Shown here piece after piece: positions 1 to 6,503 of a stretch of 64,000 nt of DNA; the first letter of the stretch is position 1; the number at the start of each line of letters is the position of its first letter. The stretch is from assembly GCF_003096675.1 (NCBI RefSeq), contig NZ_QEKW01000017.1, positions 33,202 to 97,201 of the forward strand, read 5' to 3'. The notes below the pieces were generated by a model. It was not told the origin of the DNA. It saw only the letters and a list, made by a program, of their open reading frames with translations, and made no database searches. The DNA is from Actinomycetospora cinnamomea. Its GTDB lineage: Bacteria; Actinomycetota; Actinomycetes; Mycobacteriales; Pseudonocardiaceae. Made by a program: the position numbers and the translations under genes.

Positions 1-1164
1 GTGGCGGAGCGCGCGCCCGAGGTCGAGGCTCCTGCCTGGACCACCGCGGTGATCACCGACCTCGCGGGGCTGCGCGCGCTGCGCGCGGACCTCGACCGCC
101 TCTACCGGGCCGACGACCGGGCCATGCCCTTCCTCTCACCCGGTTGGCTCGAGGCGTGGTGGGCGGTCTACGGCCGCCGCGGGCGGTTGCGCCTGGTCAC
201 CGTGCGGGAGGACGGCGTGCTGCGGGCCGCGGCGCCGTTCCACCTGGTCCGACGCCTGGGGGTGCGAGTCCTCGTCCCCCTCGGGGGAGCCCTCGCCGAC
301 CACACCGACGTCCTGCTCGACCGGCCGGACCGGGTGGCACCGGTCCTGGTGGAGGCGCTGCTCCCGCTCGCGGACGTGATCGACGCGCCGGAGGTCCCTC
401 CCACCGCGAACCTGCGACGGCTGGTCGACCACTGGCCGCGGCCGGTGCTCGCGCGACCCTCGTCCACGGCGGCGGTGCTGCCCGCCCTGCCGATGGACCA
501 GCTCCTCGCCGGCTACTCCTCCCGCACCCGCGGGCATCGCCGCCGCGAGGTGCGCTCCGTGACGGAGGCGGGCGTGCACCACCGGGAGCTGCCGGCCGAC
601 GAGGTGGGCGGCGGCATCGCCCGGCTCCTCACCCTGCACCGGGACGCGTGGCGCGACCGGTCGATCACGCCCGAGCACACCCGGCCGCGGTTCGCCGACT
701 TCCTGACCCGCGCGACGCGCGCGATGGTCCGCTCCGGGGACGCCGCGCTGCTCGAGCACCGCATCGACGACGAGGTGGTCGCGGTGGAGCTCGTGCTGCT
801 CGGGCGGGACACCGCGGGCGGCTACCTCTACGGTCACCGGCCCGAGCTGCGCTCCACGCTCAACGTCACGGCGATGCTGCTGGCCGCCTCCCTGTCGCTG
901 GCGGCCCGGCGGGGTCTCGTGGAGTTCAGCATGTTGCGGGGCGGGGAGTCCCACAAGGACCGCTGGCACCCGCGCACCGTGCGCCACGACCGCCTCGTCC
1001 TCCCGCTGCGCGACTCCGTCCGCGCCCGCGCTTACGTGACCGGACGCCGCGCCCTCGCCGCGGCGCGCGGTCGGCTGCGCGAGGACGCCCGGGCCCGCGC
1101 GGTGGTGGAGCGGCTGCGGTCGGGCCGGCGTGTCCTCGGGGAGGTCGGCCGTGGACGCCGATGA
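1..1164 (+). CDS. FemAB/BioF2-like GNAT acyltransferase, possibly 5'-truncated
   Basis: This 387-residue protein belongs to the FemAB/BioF2-like branch of the GNAT superfamily, whose members acylate sugars or related acceptors and are often found in cell-surface polysaccharide loci. The C-terminal half (about residues 175-325) carries the acyltransferase fold, with GYLYGHRPELR at about 274-284 and the closing block RGGESHKDRW at about 313-322, typical of the family. The following GT4 glycosyltransferase gene overlaps its end by 14 nt, so the two are probably co-transcribed and may modify the same glycan (inference). The frame is open at base 1, where there is a GTG. No upstream sequence is visible, so that GTG may be the start or the gene may begin earlier. 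Acyl donor and acceptor cannot be read from the sequence. Confidence 0.82.
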   Translation: MAERAPEVEAPAWTTAVITDLAGLRALRADLDRLYRADDRAMPFLSPGWLEAWWAVYGRRGRLRLVTVREDGVLRAAAPFHLVRRLGVRVLVPLGGALADHTDVLLDRPDRVAPVLVEALLPLADVIDAPEVPPTANLRRLVDHWPRPVLARPSSTAAVLPALPMDQLLAGYSSRTRGHRRREVRSVTEAGVHHRELPADEVGGGIARLLTLHRDAWRDRSITPEHTRPRFADFLTRATRAMVRSGDAALLEHRIDDEVVAVELVLLGRDTAGGYLYGHRPELRSTLNVTAMLLAASLSLAARRGLVEFSMLRGGESHKDRWHPRTVRHDRLVLPLRDSVRARAYVTGRRALAAARGRLREDARARAVVERLRSGRRVLGEVGRGRR

Positions 1165-2452
1165 GGTGCGGCTGCCGCGGGGCCCCACCGCGGGGCTCGA
1201 GGGACGCATCCCGACGCCGCGCCGGTCGCCGGACGCCGCACCCCACGTGCTCCACGTCGCCCAACCGCCCGACGGCGGCGTCCCCGAGTACGTCGCCGCC
1301 GTCGCCATCGACCAGGCCCGACGGGGCTGGCGGGTCTCGGTCGCCGCACCCCCGCAGGGCACCGTCCGGCGGCGCCTCGACGGGGACCGGGCGGAGGCGT
1401 CGCTGGTCCCGTGGTCGGCGGGTCGCGGCACGCGCAGCCTGCGTCGTGACGTGCGCTCCCTCGCAGAGCTGGTCCGGGTCGCGCAGCCCGACGTCGTCCA
1501 CCTCCACTCCTCCACCGCGGGCCTGGCGGGCCGGCTCGTCGTGCGGGGGCGGATCCCGACGATCTTCCAGCCGCACGCCTGGTCGTGGCAGGCCGTCCCG
1601 CCCGTCGCGGCGCCGGTGCTGCGGGCCGGGGAGCGCCGGGCCCTGCGGTGGACGTCGGCGCTCGTGTGCGTGGGCCACGACGAGGCGGAGACCGGACGCC
1701 GGGCGGGGCTCGGGCACCGCCTCAGGGTCGTCCGCAGCGGGGTCGACCTGGAGCGCTATCGCCCGGTCGGCGCCGCGGAGCGGGCCGCGACGCGGGCGGA
1801 GCTCGGGCTGCCCGCGGCCGCCCCGGTGGTCGTCTGCGTGGGGCGGTGCACGCGCCAGAAGGGTCAGGACGTGCTCGTGGCGGCGTGGCCCGCGGTGCGC
1901 GCCGCCTGCCCCACCGCGATCCTCGTGCTGGTCGGCGACGTGCAGCGCGGCGGCGTCCGGATCCCCTCCGGCACGGCGGGCATCCGCCAGGTCGGGCCGG
2001 TCGACGACGTGCGCCCCTGGTATGCGGCCGCGGACGTGGTGGTGGTGCCGTCGCGATGGGAGGGACTCGCGCTCACCGTGCTCGAGGCGATGGCCTGCGG
2101 CCGCCCGGTGGTGGCCAGCGACGTCGACGGCATCCGGGAGGTCCTCGACGACGGCCTCGACGAGGACGCCGCGCCGCCGGAGGCCGGTGCCCTGGTCCCG
2201 CCGGCCGACCCCCCGGCGCTGGCCGACGCCGTCGTTGCCCGGCTGCGCGACGACGAGCGGCGCCGGCGGGAGGGGGAGGCCGCGCGCGGGCGCGCCGAGC
2301 GGTTCGACGTCGCGGTGACGCACGAGGAGCTCGCCGGGCTCACCGCCGAGGTCGCGGGGCTCCTCAGGACGGCGCGTAGTGCGAGCGGAACTCCTGCGCC
2401 GACGCGGGGTTCAGCTGGCACTCGTAGACACCGCTGGGGCAGTAGTCCGTGA
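1151..2452 (+). CDS. Glycosyltransferase family 4 (GT4)
   Basis: This retaining GT-B glycosyltransferase of about 433 residues probably transfers a sugar from a nucleotide donor to a lipid-linked or extracellular glycan in the cytoplasm. The N-terminal Rossmann domain has the acceptor-side GGVPEYV loop. The C-terminal domain has the GRCTRQKGQD loop and the EX7E donor motif EGLALTVLEAM followed by GRPVVASDVDGIRE. I prefer the GTG at 1151, which gives a 14-nt overlap with the preceding acyltransferase gene; an in-frame GTG at 1130 is also possible. The last roughly 28 residues are arginine- and serine-rich and unlike the rest of the domain. They are encoded antisense to the 3' end of the convergent GH26 gene, with an 89-bp overlap, so the original stop may have been lost. 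Confidence 0.9.
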   Translation: MDADEVRLPRGPTAGLEGRIPTPRRSPDAAPHVLHVAQPPDGGVPEYVAAVAIDQARRGWRVSVAAPPQGTVRRRLDGDRAEASLVPWSAGRGTRSLRRDVRSLAELVRVAQPDVVHLHSSTAGLAGRLVVRGRIPTIFQPHAWSWQAVPPVAAPVLRAGERRALRWTSALVCVGHDEAETGRRAGLGHRLRVVRSGVDLERYRPVGAAERAATRAELGLPAAAPVVVCVGRCTRQKGQDVLVAAWPAVRAACPTAILVLVGDVQRGGVRIPSGTAGIRQVGPVDDVRPWYAAADVVVVPSRWEGLALTVLEAMACGRPVVASDVDGIREVLDDGLDEDAAPPEAGALVPPADPPALADAVVARLRDDERRRREGEAARGRAERFDVAVTHEELAGLTAEVAGLLRTARSASGTPAPTRGSAGTRRHRWGSSP

Positions 2453-3359
2453 TCGTGTGGAAGACCGCGTCCTGGGACTCCATCCACGCGAGCATCTCCC
2501 GGACGTACTCGGGCCGGTCGCCGTAGCGCAGGAGCCCCCACTCGGGGAACGAGACGGGCTTGCCGTGCTGCTGGGCGAACTCGACCTGGGCGCCCAGGCC
2601 GTACGGCTGGCGGACGTAGTCCTCGAACGTCTGGCCCGGCGGCTGGTCGTAGGTGTCCATGCCCAGCATGTCGACCACGTCGTCGCCGGGGTAGCACTCG
2701 GTCCAGGGGATGGCGTCGGTGCCGCGGGTCGAGTTGAAGTTGAACTGGAACTGCTGGCCCGGGACGGACCGCATCACGCCGACGATGCGCCGGAAGTACT
2801 CCTTCCACGCCTCGGGGTCGGGCTCGCACCGGTGGGTGTAGCTGAGCCCGTTCATCTCCCAGCCGGGGATGAGGATCGCCCTCTCCGCGCCGAGGGCGAC
2901 CAGGCGCTGGGCGAGCAGCTGGAAGTGGCTGTCGAAGCGTCCCGCGGCGCCCTGCTCGAGCAGGCCGCGCACCGAGTCGTCGGGCAGGGGCGGCTCGTTG
3001 GGGACCAGCATCGGGATGTTCACCACCAGGATGCGGCCGGGGACCTCGGCGACCCAGTTCGCCCACGGCCCGACGTACGGGTCCGGCACCTCGATGTCAC
3101 GCCAGCCGTTGCCGGGCAGGTAGGTGTGCCCGACGGTCGGGGCCACCGCGTTCGGCCCCAGCCACTCGATGAACCCGGGGTACTTGGCGACCCCGCGCGC
3201 GTCGGAGCCCAGGAACGCGCCGAAGGGCACCCGGCCCTCGGCGTTGGCCCTTGTCATCGGCGCCTCCGACGTCCCGGGCGCGCTGCAGGCGGTGAGAAGC
3301 GCGACGCTCGCGAGCAGGAGCGCGAGACCGAGGCGTCGGGACCGTCGGGGTCTGGTCAC
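2364..3359 (-). CDS. GH26-like glycoside hydrolase lipoprotein
   Basis: This 331-residue exported protein has a twin-arginine-rich start, a hydrophobic segment and the lipobox LLTAC (Cys at 25), so it should be anchored on the outer face of the membrane. The body looks like a TIM-barrel hydrolase of family GH26 (beta-mannanase-like): GWEMNG places Glu168 as the probable acid/base, and FPEWG places Glu273 as the probable nucleophile. The GTG start overlaps the stop of the upstream P450 gene by the GTGA arrangement, so translation is coupled and both share one promoter near 4660. Its neighbours, a glycosyltransferase and an acyltransferase, suggest trimming or release of a surface glycan, which is an inference. 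The substrate is not predictable; a GH-A clan relative other than GH26 remains possible. Confidence 0.83.
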   Translation of the reverse strand: MTRPRRSRRLGLALLLASVALLTACSAPGTSEAPMTRANAEGRVPFGAFLGSDARGVAKYPGFIEWLGPNAVAPTVGHTYLPGNGWRDIEVPDPYVGPWANWVAEVPGRILVVNIPMLVPNEPPLPDDSVRGLLEQGAAGRFDSHFQLLAQRLVALGAERAILIPGWEMNGLSYTHRCEPDPEAWKEYFRRIVGVMRSVPGQQFQFNFNSTRGTDAIPWTECYPGDDVVDMLGMDTYDQPPGQTFEDYVRQPYGLGAQVEFAQQHGKPVSFPEWGLLRYGDRPEYVREMLAWMESQDAVFHTITDYCPSGVYECQLNPASAQEFRSHYAPS

Positions 3360-4594
3360 GGGAGCGGTGCCTCCAGGGGGAGCCGTGCGATGCGGTGGTC
3401 GAACCCGGACGGGCTGTAGGTCGGGCTCGCGGTGCGGAGGTCGGGGAAGCGGCGCAGCAGTGCGCCGTAGAGGGCTGTCATCTCCTGACGGGCCAGGTGG
3501 GCCCCGAGGCAGTAGTGCGGCCCCCCGCCGCCGAAACCGACGTGGGGGTTGGGGCTCCGGCGTAGGTCGACGCGGCCGGGGTCGGTGAACACGTCCTCGT
3601 CGCGGTTGGCCGAGACGTAGTAGAGGACCACGCTGTCGCCTCGCGCCATCGCCCGCCCGCCCAGCTCGTGGTCGGCGGCCAGGGTGCGGCGGAACTGGAT
3701 GATGGGCGTCGCGACGCGCACGATCTCGTCGACCGCCGTGGGCAGCACGGTGTCGAGGTCGTCGAGCAGCACGGCCCGCTGGTCGGGGTGCTCGCTGAGC
3801 AGCACGAGTCCGTGGCCGATCGCGTTGCGGGTGGTCTCGACCCCGGCGACGAGGAGCAGGGAGAAGAAGGCGCCGAGCTCGCGACGGGTCAGGCCGCGCC
3901 CGTCGATGTCGGCGGCCACCAGCGCCGACACGAGGTCGTCGCGGGGCTGCAGGCGGCGCTCCCGGGCCACGCGGGCCATCACGCGGTGCAGCCCGGCGAG
4001 GGCCATGAGGCTGCGTCCCGGGATCCGCATCCGCCGTCGGGAGCCCGTCCCCTCGGTGGTGCGGTCGACCTGGGCCACGATCCCGGCCCGCTCGGCGTCC
4101 GGGACGCCCATGAGGTCGCAGACGACCTCGACCGGCATCCGGGTCGCGACCGCGGGCATCAGGTCGTCGGCGCCGTCCCGGGCCAGGTCGTCCACGATGC
4201 GGGCGGCCACCCCGTGGATGGCCTCCTCCGTAGCGGCCAGCAGCCGCGGGCTGAAGGCGCGGGCGACGATGCGGCGCAGCCGGGCGTGGGCGGGGTCGTC
4301 CATGTTGACCATGGAGTCGCCGAACACGGCGCGTACCCAGCGCGCGGGCGGCGGCGTCGTCACCCCCGGCCCGCTGAGGAACATCGCGGGGTGGCGGCTG
4401 GCGGCGACGACGTCGGCGTGGCGGACGAGCGCCCAGTGGGCCGCCGCACCGGTGCCGACCCGCTGGGGGAGGCGGCTGCGGCGCAGGGCGGCGAACACGG
4501 CGTCGCGCTCGGCCGGAGGCCGGCCCCAGAACCCGGGTCGGGCAAGGGCCGCGGCGGGCAGCTCCTCGCTGGTCGTGTCCTCCGCCGTCGCCAC
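3356..4594 (-). CDS. Cytochrome P450 (CYP124/125/142-like)
   Basis: This is a full-length soluble bacterial P450 of 412 residues. The I-helix oxygen-activation motif is AGVETTRN (250-257), the ExxR pair is Glu290-Arg293, and the heme loop is FGGGGPHYCLGAHLAR with the proximal Cys at 362. The I-helix ending TTRN and the block PIIQFRRT resemble actinobacterial P450s of the CYP124/125/142 group, which hydroxylate terminal carbons of sterols or methyl-branched lipids. That substrate class is a family-level inference only. No ferredoxin or reductase gene is adjacent, so electrons must come from elsewhere. The GTG start is 66 nt downstream of a promoter-like pair, and the gene ends by overlapping the GH26 lipoprotein start, an unusual operon partner. 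Confidence 0.93.
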   Translation of the reverse strand: MATAEDTTSEELPAAALARPGFWGRPPAERDAVFAALRRSRLPQRVGTGAAAHWALVRHADVVAASRHPAMFLSGPGVTTPPPARWVRAVFGDSMVNMDDPAHARLRRIVARAFSPRLLAATEEAIHGVAARIVDDLARDGADDLMPAVATRMPVEVVCDLMGVPDAERAGIVAQVDRTTEGTGSRRRMRIPGRSLMALAGLHRVMARVARERRLQPRDDLVSALVAADIDGRGLTRRELGAFFSLLLVAGVETTRNAIGHGLVLLSEHPDQRAVLLDDLDTVLPTAVDEIVRVATPIIQFRRTLAADHELGGRAMARGDSVVLYYVSANRDEDVFTDPGRVDLRRSPNPHVGFGGGGPHYCLGAHLARQEMTALYGALLRRFPDLRTASPTYSPSGFDHRIARLPLEAPLP

Positions 4595-4659
4595 GGCACC
4601 CCCAGGTCGTCGAGCCGGCGCCGCCGCGCCCTCCGGGGCGCCCCACCCCGCGGACGATC

Positions 4660-4689
4660 ACGATAGTGGTACGGGTCTCAGTTTGTCGT
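4660..4689 (-). promoter_or_regulatory. Probable promoter of the P450-GH26 operon
   Basis: On the minus strand ACGACA (4684-4689) and TATCGT (4660-4665) are separated by 18 nt, fitting an actinobacterial -35/-10 pair with the TANNNT -10. The -10 ends 65 nt before the P450 GTG. A very similar TATCGT lies upstream of the MarR gene at 27067-27072. Confidence 0.4.
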
Positions 4690-4889
4690 GAGCCCCGCAT
4701 GAATCGGCGGCCGGGTGATCGCCCGCCGTGTCCACATCGTGATGCGCAAGGTCCGGAGGAGTGATGACTGACCCCTAGCGTCAACCCCTGCATCTCACGG
4801 AAGGTGATGGGCGTCCTCGTGGACGGTGATCACGTGAGGGCTGGGGGGAGAGCCGGCACCGCTCGGCTCGGACGGGCGTGGGGGCGGCC

Positions 4890-5153
4890 GTGTCGGTACT
4901 GGGGTGGGTGCTCGTCGGGCTGGCGGCGTGGGTGGTCGTCGCGGTCGTGCTCGCCCTCGTCGTCGGCCACTTCGTGCGCCCGGACCGCATGACCACCCTC
5001 GATCTGCTGCGGGCCCAGGAGATGGGCGATGCCCCGCGCGAGCCGGCGGAGCCGCCCGGGTCGGCGAGGCCGGCGACCGACCTCCCCGTGCCGCGCGACG
5101 GGGGCCACGACGACGCCGCGGCGACGGCCCGCCGGCGTCGTCGGGCCCGCTGA
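4890..5153 (+). CDS. Small single-pass membrane protein
   Basis: This is an 87-residue protein of unknown function. The first 30 residues form one strongly hydrophobic transmembrane helix (VLGWVLVGLAAWVVVAVVLA), followed by a conserved-looking patch FVRPDRMTTLDLL and an acidic/arginine-rich, probably disordered cytoplasmic tail ending in RRRRRAR. The GTG at 4890 is chosen because a run of G (4880-4884) lies five bases before it; an in-frame GTG at 4878 is possible. It is transcribed away from the P450 operon. A -10-like TAGCGT (4776-4781) lies about 110 nt upstream. I do not recognise a named family. Confidence 0.6.
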   Translation: MSVLGWVLVGLAAWVVVAVVLALVVGHFVRPDRMTTLDLLRAQEMGDAPREPAEPPGSARPATDLPVPRDGGHDDAAATARRRRRAR

Positions 5154-5253
5154 CGGGCTGCGACGGCCCGTGTGAAATCCGCGTGAGAAACGCCTGACGA
5201 CGATCGTCAGGTGCGGGGTGGTGCGCGCGCGCCCGTGGCTCGCGATGGTCTCC

Positions 5254-5288
5254 ATGGGTGATGGGTGATGGGTGATGGGTGATGGGTG
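5254..5288 (+). repeat. 7-bp tandem repeat, five copies
   Basis: ATGGGTG is repeated five times without error. Each unit contains an ATG, and reading from the first four copies gives four-codon frames ending in TGA, while the last copy opens into the downstream frame. The repeat lies just upstream of, or across, the start of the next gene. The seven-base unit is not a multiple of three, so a change in copy number would shift any frame begun inside it. Confidence 0.95.
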
Positions 5289-5314
5289 AGGCGGAGCGAG
5301 GCGAGAGGAGCCGT

Positions 5315-5878
5315 GTGGAACCCGTGGCCGACCCGGGGCGGGGACGCCCGACCGGCGCGCGCCGGGCGCCGGCGCGACGCTCCGACCCCGCCATCCCTTC
5401 GCCGCCGGGGGAGGAGGAGACCAGGCCCCTGCCGATCGCGGGTTCGTCGGGGCTCGACGGGTCCCGGTCGCGGGTCGGCCGGGCTGCCGAGCGGAGGCGG
5501 CCCCGCCGGCCCGCACCTCCGCCGACGCGCTCGCCGGTGCGGCTGCCGATCGGGCTGCTGGCGGCGGTGCTCGTCCTGACCGCCCTCGCGCTCGACGCCC
5601 GCGGCCGTTCCGGTGAGGGCGACGCGCTCCCGGTGTTCGAGTCCGGCGTCCACGCGGTCGGGGACGGCACCGACCAGATCGCCGCCGGGCGCTACACGAC
5701 CGCCGGTCCGGGCGCCGGTGCCGACCCGTGCGTCGTCGCCCGCCTCTCGGGTCTGGGCGGCCGGACGGACGACGTCATCACCGCGCACGCCGTCGACGGG
5801 CCGGCGACCCTGCGCGTGCGGGACGCCGACGCGGGCGTGGCGCTCCAGGGCCCGTGCCTGTGGACGCCGGCGCCGTGA
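5315..5878 (+). CDS. Membrane-anchored protein with small extracytoplasmic two-Cys domain
   Basis: This protein of unknown function has a long proline/arginine-rich N-terminal region, one transmembrane helix (LPIGLLAAVLVLTALAL) and a C-terminal domain of about 70 residues containing two cysteines (DPCVVARLSGLGG and GPCLW). That domain resembles the short beta-rich module of actinobacterial lipoproteins in which a GTY-like strand, a Cys-containing strand and a terminal C-x-W recur. The similarity is remembered, not computed. The GTG at 5315 is preceded by AGAGGAG. Starts at 5279 or 5282, inside the tandem repeat, would add 11-12 residues. A strong hairpin terminator follows the stop. Confidence 0.6.
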   Translation: MEPVADPGRGRPTGARRAPARRSDPAIPSPPGEEETRPLPIAGSSGLDGSRSRVGRAAERRRPRRPAPPPTRSPVRLPIGLLAAVLVLTALALDARGRSGEGDALPVFESGVHAVGDGTDQIAAGRYTTAGPGAGADPCVVARLSGLGGRTDDVITAHAVDGPATLRVRDADAGVALQGPCLWTPAP

Positions 5879-5909
5879 CGTCGGACCGGAGCGCGCGTCG
5901 CGTCCCCCG

Positions 5910-5942
5910 GGCTCCGGCGGCGCCCCCCTCGCCGCCGGAGCC
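5910..5942. terminator. Bidirectional hairpin terminator between convergent genes
   Basis: A perfect 13-bp stem (5910-5922 with 5930-5942) and a 7-nt C-rich loop lie between the stop of the plus-strand membrane protein and the stop of the minus-strand VOC gene. There is no T-run, as is usual for actinobacterial terminators. Confidence 0.6.
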
Positions 5943-6032
5943 GGGAACACGGAGCCGGTGCCACGGCGCCCCCACGCCGTCCCCCCACGTCGTCCCCCCA
6001 CGACGGGTGCACCGCTCCGCGGCCTCGCGGAC

Positions 6033-6434
6033 TCACCTCGCCACGTGCACCAGCACCAGCGGGACGTCGTCCGGATCGCGGAACACGAGGTAGGCGTAGC
6101 GATCGGGGACGCCGACGTCGACGACCCCGCCGTGCACCACGCCGAGCCCGTCGAGCCAGCTCGCCCAGGTGTCGAGCTGCTCCCGGCTCGCCACCGCGAA
6201 GGCCAGCTGGCCCTGCGGCGTGCCGTCGTCGGCGCCCTCGAGGCGGATGGCGATGTCCGACTCCGGGTCGGCCAGCAGCACCCCGCCGGTCCGCGCCGCG
6301 GGGCACGGCTGGTCGCTGCGGACCAGGCCGAGCACCCGCTCGTACCAGGCGGCGCTGCGGCGCAGGTCGGTGACGGCCGACGCGTAGTGGTGGAAGCCGA
6401 TGAAGGCGGGCCGGTCGATCGTCGTCGCCGTCAT
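6033..6434 (-). CDS. VOC (glyoxalase/bleomycin-resistance fold) family protein
   Basis: This 133-residue protein has the paired beta-alpha-beta-beta-beta layout of the vicinal oxygen chelate superfamily. It begins with FIGFHHYASAVTDLRRSAAWYERVLGL, in which the first metal-ligand-type His sits on strand one and the SxxWYxxVLG helix is characteristic. It ends with DVPLVLVHVAR on the last strand. Metal ligands appear partly conserved, so it could be a lyase, dioxygenase or binding protein; the family does not fix the reaction. The ATG at 6434 gives the normal family length. The gene runs convergent to the membrane protein at 5315-5878 and lies 69 nt downstream of the LAL regulator on the same strand. 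Confidence 0.85.
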   Translation of the reverse strand: MTATTIDRPAFIGFHHYASAVTDLRRSAAWYERVLGLVRSDQPCPAARTGGVLLADPESDIAIRLEGADDGTPQGQLAFAVASREQLDTWASWLDGLGVVHGGVVDVGVPDRYAYLVFRDPDDVPLVLVHVAR

Positions 6435-6503
6435 CTCGCCTCCCGCTGCTCGGCACTCCCCGTGTTCGGCGTTCACTCTGTCGGGTGGTCTCCGGGGTCG
6501 GTA

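Noticed and set aside
4761..4778. Strong GGAGGAG followed by a four-codon frame (MTDP)
   Set aside because: It is too short to be a product, and no downstream coupling to a gene is evident.
2364..4793. One long fused minus-strand protein
   Set aside because: The frame is open through the P450 gene, but only the part after 3359 has a signal peptide and homology; the upstream portion is the P450 gene in another frame.
5254..5288. CRISPR-like array
   Set aside because: The repeats are 7 bp and directly adjacent, with no spacers. The 15-bp repeat at 63491 is coding. No cas gene is present.
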